Positions 60,986 through 64,000 of a DNA stretch of 64,000 bases are shown here, in pieces. The translations under genes and the position numbers were made by a program. Every line of letters begins with the position of its first letter. Within the stretch, counting starts at the first letter, position 1. Where the stretch lies: contig NC_090981.1 in the NCBI RefSeq assembly GCF_040807025.1, positions 66,349,645-66,413,644 of the forward strand, given 5' to 3'. The notes beneath the pieces were generated by a model. The model searched no databases, had not been told where the DNA came from, and was given only the letters and a program-made list of their open reading frames with translations. Source of the DNA: Struthio camelus (Eukaryota; Chordata; Aves; Struthioniformes; Struthionidae).

Positions 60986-62997
60986 GATAACCAAAACCCT
61001 GTGCAGACTTCTGTGGAAAGCTGACCTGTGTAGCTATATTATTGAATATCTCTTCTGAAGTAACTACTGTAACTGCAGGAGAAGGTGATTTCATTCCGGC
61101 GTAATTATTCTGTTTTGTGAAGAAAGCAATTACTCTGGAATGAAGTCACTGAATCCACGATGCAGCTTCCAGACAGGAACTGGAAGATTTTCGAGGGATG
61201 GTAGGGGATAGATATTAAGCCTCCATGTAAATACTAGTCTCCATGTCGAACAGCAGCTTGGGAATAGGAGTGTCCTGTGCTAGCCCACCCTTCGCCTTCA
61301 TCTTGGCCAACGCAGCTCATTCCTGAACTGCAGGATCACTGTTACCGAAGTCACTCACCCGACGCACAACCTCCCGAGTAGCCTCGGCCCCGTTGTGCAA
61401 TACCCCGTTCTGTTCCATTCCTTCACTGCTGGAAGAAATCAGCTTCTCTGGATTCCAGTAAGATGTGCAAAGTCCTCTGCATGAGCAGCAAGCCATATTC
61501 TCTGGAAGCAGATTCCCTAGAGGACTTGGACCGAATTACCAGCAGGATGTAAAGGAGGCAATCAAAATGCATAAAACCTTGGATTTTCAAAAAAACTGCC
61601 AGCATAATGCTGAAGTCAATGAAAGCCTTACCAGCGCTTCTGAAAACCCTACATGTAAGGCTTGCATACGTGATACTTGCATTTATACAATTAAATTATT
61701 ATCGAATGTTTCCCCAAATTAGTCCGTCGTCAGTCAGTCGTTTATCTTGTAGGCATTAAGGAAAACGAAGATCTTGTGCAAGGGCTGAAGGGAGAAGCTG
61801 GGTGAACTGTATGAAGCTTCTCCTGATGGTAGCAATGGTCTTTTGGGGACCATAACAGGCTCACCGATTTTACCACGTGCAAAGCAAGTTTGATTCTGGA
61901 CACTGGTGTCTATAGGTGGAACCTCTGGGGCCCGGACCATCAGTAGCCTCTCATTTATAGATATGAAGGATCTCACACTCAAGCACACACAGCCTGTATC
62001 GGCTTTCTGACTTCACCGGTTCACAGCAGAAAGGAACCGTGTTCTGCCTGAGGTTTGCAGTAGGATATGTGGTATGCTATTTAAGAACGTCTGTTTTTTA
62101 AGGAACGTCATGTTTATACTACGCTAAATTTTAAAAAGCGAGGAGTGCTAAATTGTAATATTTAAAAGTTTATTTTAGCTCCAGTCACAGCTTTGAAAGC
62201 ATCCGATTTTTCTGGTTCTCAGCTACATCAGCAAGGAGGCCAAGTCATCTATTTATCTTCTTTTGAAATGGCTTTGCCTTGCAGGATTGAGGCTACAAAC
62301 GGGGACCCTAGCTGGCAGCAGCCACGGGCTGACCTGGGGACACCAAGCGAGTCTCAATGAGGGGCAGACGAGACTTGCGTGCCCTTCCCATAGGTTGCAG
62401 ACTAGCTGGTTTCAGCAACTTCTTATCAATGGGCAAAGGATCCAAAATTGGAACAAAGTTACATGAGCTAAGGCAGCTCTAAGCATTTTTATAGTGATCC
62501 ATTTTTCATGAAAGGGGGCAAGAGCTCTGATAATAAAAGTGCAAAAATTCTGTTTACAGGATCTTCATATAAGAAGCAATGAAATTAAGTAAGGCTGCAT
62601 TACCTGCTAATGCTATCAATTAACGCAGCAACCACTTCCAGACATCATAATTACCATACGTGCACTGAGCTTTTACCTCTGGGCTTATTAATTTTGTACC
62701 CAGGAGGTTACAACTATCGACTGCTTTCGGACATATCGATATGTGCCAACAGAAAAGCTCCCGCTGCAACGCATTGTTGCACAAACCGAAATGATCCGAG
62801 TGACAGAGAAACAGCAGTCTGCACCGATCATCAGACAACTGGCTACCGGTCGTTTCTCCATCCGCTCTTAAGCACGCGGACGCAGCGGCGCAACAGGATG
62901 ACAGCAGCTAGCTCTGGCTGGCTAGGGGCAAAACTTACATGGTCTGCAGTGACAGATAATGACTATTAGAAAAATGCAAAATCACTCTGTGATTTTA

Positions 62998-63080
62998 TGT
63001 GTACATACATATAACATAGATATATATAAATATATACATAAATATACATACACATATATACATACATATACATACATTAA
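62998..63080. repeat. TA/CATA-type microsatellite
   Basis: About 80 bp of ATACATA, ATATATA and ACATATAC units. Responsible for a Tyr/Ile/His-rich open frame of no significance. Confidence 0.9.
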
Positions 63081-63689
63081 ACCAATGGATCTTATTTCTC
63101 ACTGGTATCTGCCACACTGCGAATTTGCTCATGGCAGGAGTGACTGCCAACCAGAACTACTCTGCAAACTCCAAAGCAATCTGAAGTTCGATGCATCTCT
63201 GAAAAATATGCATTTGAACCCTCATCATTCCTTCTCAGGATTTTTTTTAAAGTGCATTTGACTTCTGAAGTTTGCTGAAAACTAAATGCATACGGAACGA
63301 TAATGACATCCAAATACTGACTGGAAAAAGCAGTGGCTGTTTTGCACCCCCCCACCCCTTGCCTGGCATAAGACAAACGGGTTTCAGAAAAAATTGCACC
63401 TTGTTTGCACTTGGGTTTTGCTGTCAGCTCACCTGCATAGTTCAAAATACACATATCTTTTTTTCATTCTGGTCAAGCTTCTACAAAATTAAAAAAATCT
63501 ACTTTAAAACCTCCCTGTAAAAAAATAAAGCATTATTTGTATCTTTAAATAAATCTTAATTTTCCCTCTTCTAGTTTAGCCAACGTATTTCAAGCAAGAC
63601 TACGCTGCACACGCTGGAGGGACTCTCTTACCAAAATCATTAGATTCTCATAAAACAGGAATATTTATAGGAACGTTTAGGAATTCTGT

Positions 63690-64000
63690 AAAACACGATT
63701 GCAACTGCGGCGCAGAGGAGCCCCGTCAGCAGGCAAACCTACGGAGCGCGCCGCGCTTGCAGTACGCGCCTGTGACTTCCAAAAAATCTGGAAAAGGCGG
63801 AAAGGCCCCGGGGAGGCGGGGGCAAAGCCACGGAGCAACAACCAAGCCTAAACAGTTAATCCGTCCTTCCCGCTCCCGCGCCCAGGAGCGCGGCCGATTT
63901 CGTCAGGGAGGTTTGGCAACGTGAGAAATCCTGTAACCAATTTCATTTCCTGATAAAGCACCGGGCGGCCGGGGTGGGGGGGGGGGGGAAGTCAGCCAGA
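63690..64000. other. GC/CpG-rich segment at the right edge
   Basis: CpG density rises (GCGGCGCAG, GAGCGCGCCGCGC, GGGGAGGCGGGGG), ending in a G13-type run at about 63976-63989 that could form a G-quadruplex. A CCAAT box (AACCAATTTC) lies near 63937. It could be the start of another CpG island, but the window ends here. Confidence 0.45.

Larger units (their letters stand above)
44315..64000 (-). other. DYM: DYM last intron (3' part)
   Basis: Runs from the terminal exon acceptor to beyond the window edge. It holds A-runs (44402-44417), SINE remnants, a long pyrimidine-rich stretch (about 46500-46800, CCT/TTC-rich), AT microsatellites, a candidate cassette exon (47386-47448) and a CpG-rich block (about 54.96-55.76 kb). 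I looked for the penultimate conserved DYM exon peptide in this interval and did not see it. Confidence 0.75.

Overview
This is vertebrate nuclear DNA, almost certainly from a bird. Two truncated copies of CR1 (the main avian/sauropsid LINE) are visible, one with the diagnostic ATTCTNTG 3' end. Most of the window is non-coding, and the only exons I can identify belong to two large, intron-split genes. Both genes lie on the minus strand in the order known from human 18q21.1 (DYM upstream of SMAD7). There is no operon, phage, CRISPR or other prokaryotic structure.

Left end (1 to about 3.8 kb): the 5' part of SMAD7, the inhibitory SMAD that shuts down TGF-beta/BMP receptor signalling. Exon 2 (667-720, carrying the PPPPY WW-binding motif), intron 1, coding exon 1 (1460-1976) and a CpG-rich promoter/5'UTR are present. 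Exons 3 and 4 lie off the left edge. The promoter keeps the palindromic SMAD site GTCTAGAC next to a CACGTG E-box, the element known to mediate SMAD7 auto-induction by TGF-beta. It also holds a 116-nt uninterrupted pyrimidine tract and a Z-DNA-type (GC)n run.

Middle (about 3.8 to 43.5 kb): gene-free spacer between SMAD7 and the 3' end of DYM. It holds several decayed MIR-like tRNA-derived SINE copies, two CR1 fragments and AT microsatellites. Some segments look like regulatory elements: a dense RUNX/ATF/AP-1/TEAD/SMAD cluster at 5.84-5.92 kb, two further GTCTAGAC sites at 10.0 and 17.0 kb, a 35-bp sequence present twice 2 kb apart (30.8 and 32.8 kb), and a near-palindromic AGGTCA-type element at 38.0 kb. 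I found no convincing protein-coding gene here.

Right part (43.5 to 64 kb): the 3' end of DYM (dymeclin, a Golgi-associated protein needed for skeletal and brain development). The terminal coding exon is at 44165-44314, a candidate poly(A) signal is at 43575-43580, and the remainder is one very large intron. The penultimate conserved DYM exon was not found and probably lies beyond 64 kb. Inside this intron is an exon-like segment (47386-47448) that would splice in frame as a 21-residue cassette. The intron also has a CpG-island-like block at 55-55.8 kb and three AACCGGTT octamers within 2.2 kb.

I see no wholly new biological system. The items most worth checking are the DYM cassette exon, the TF-site clusters upstream of SMAD7, the duplicated 35-mer and the SMAD7 polypurine/polypyrimidine tract. 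All repeat names and TF-site assignments come from reading by eye, not from database searches.
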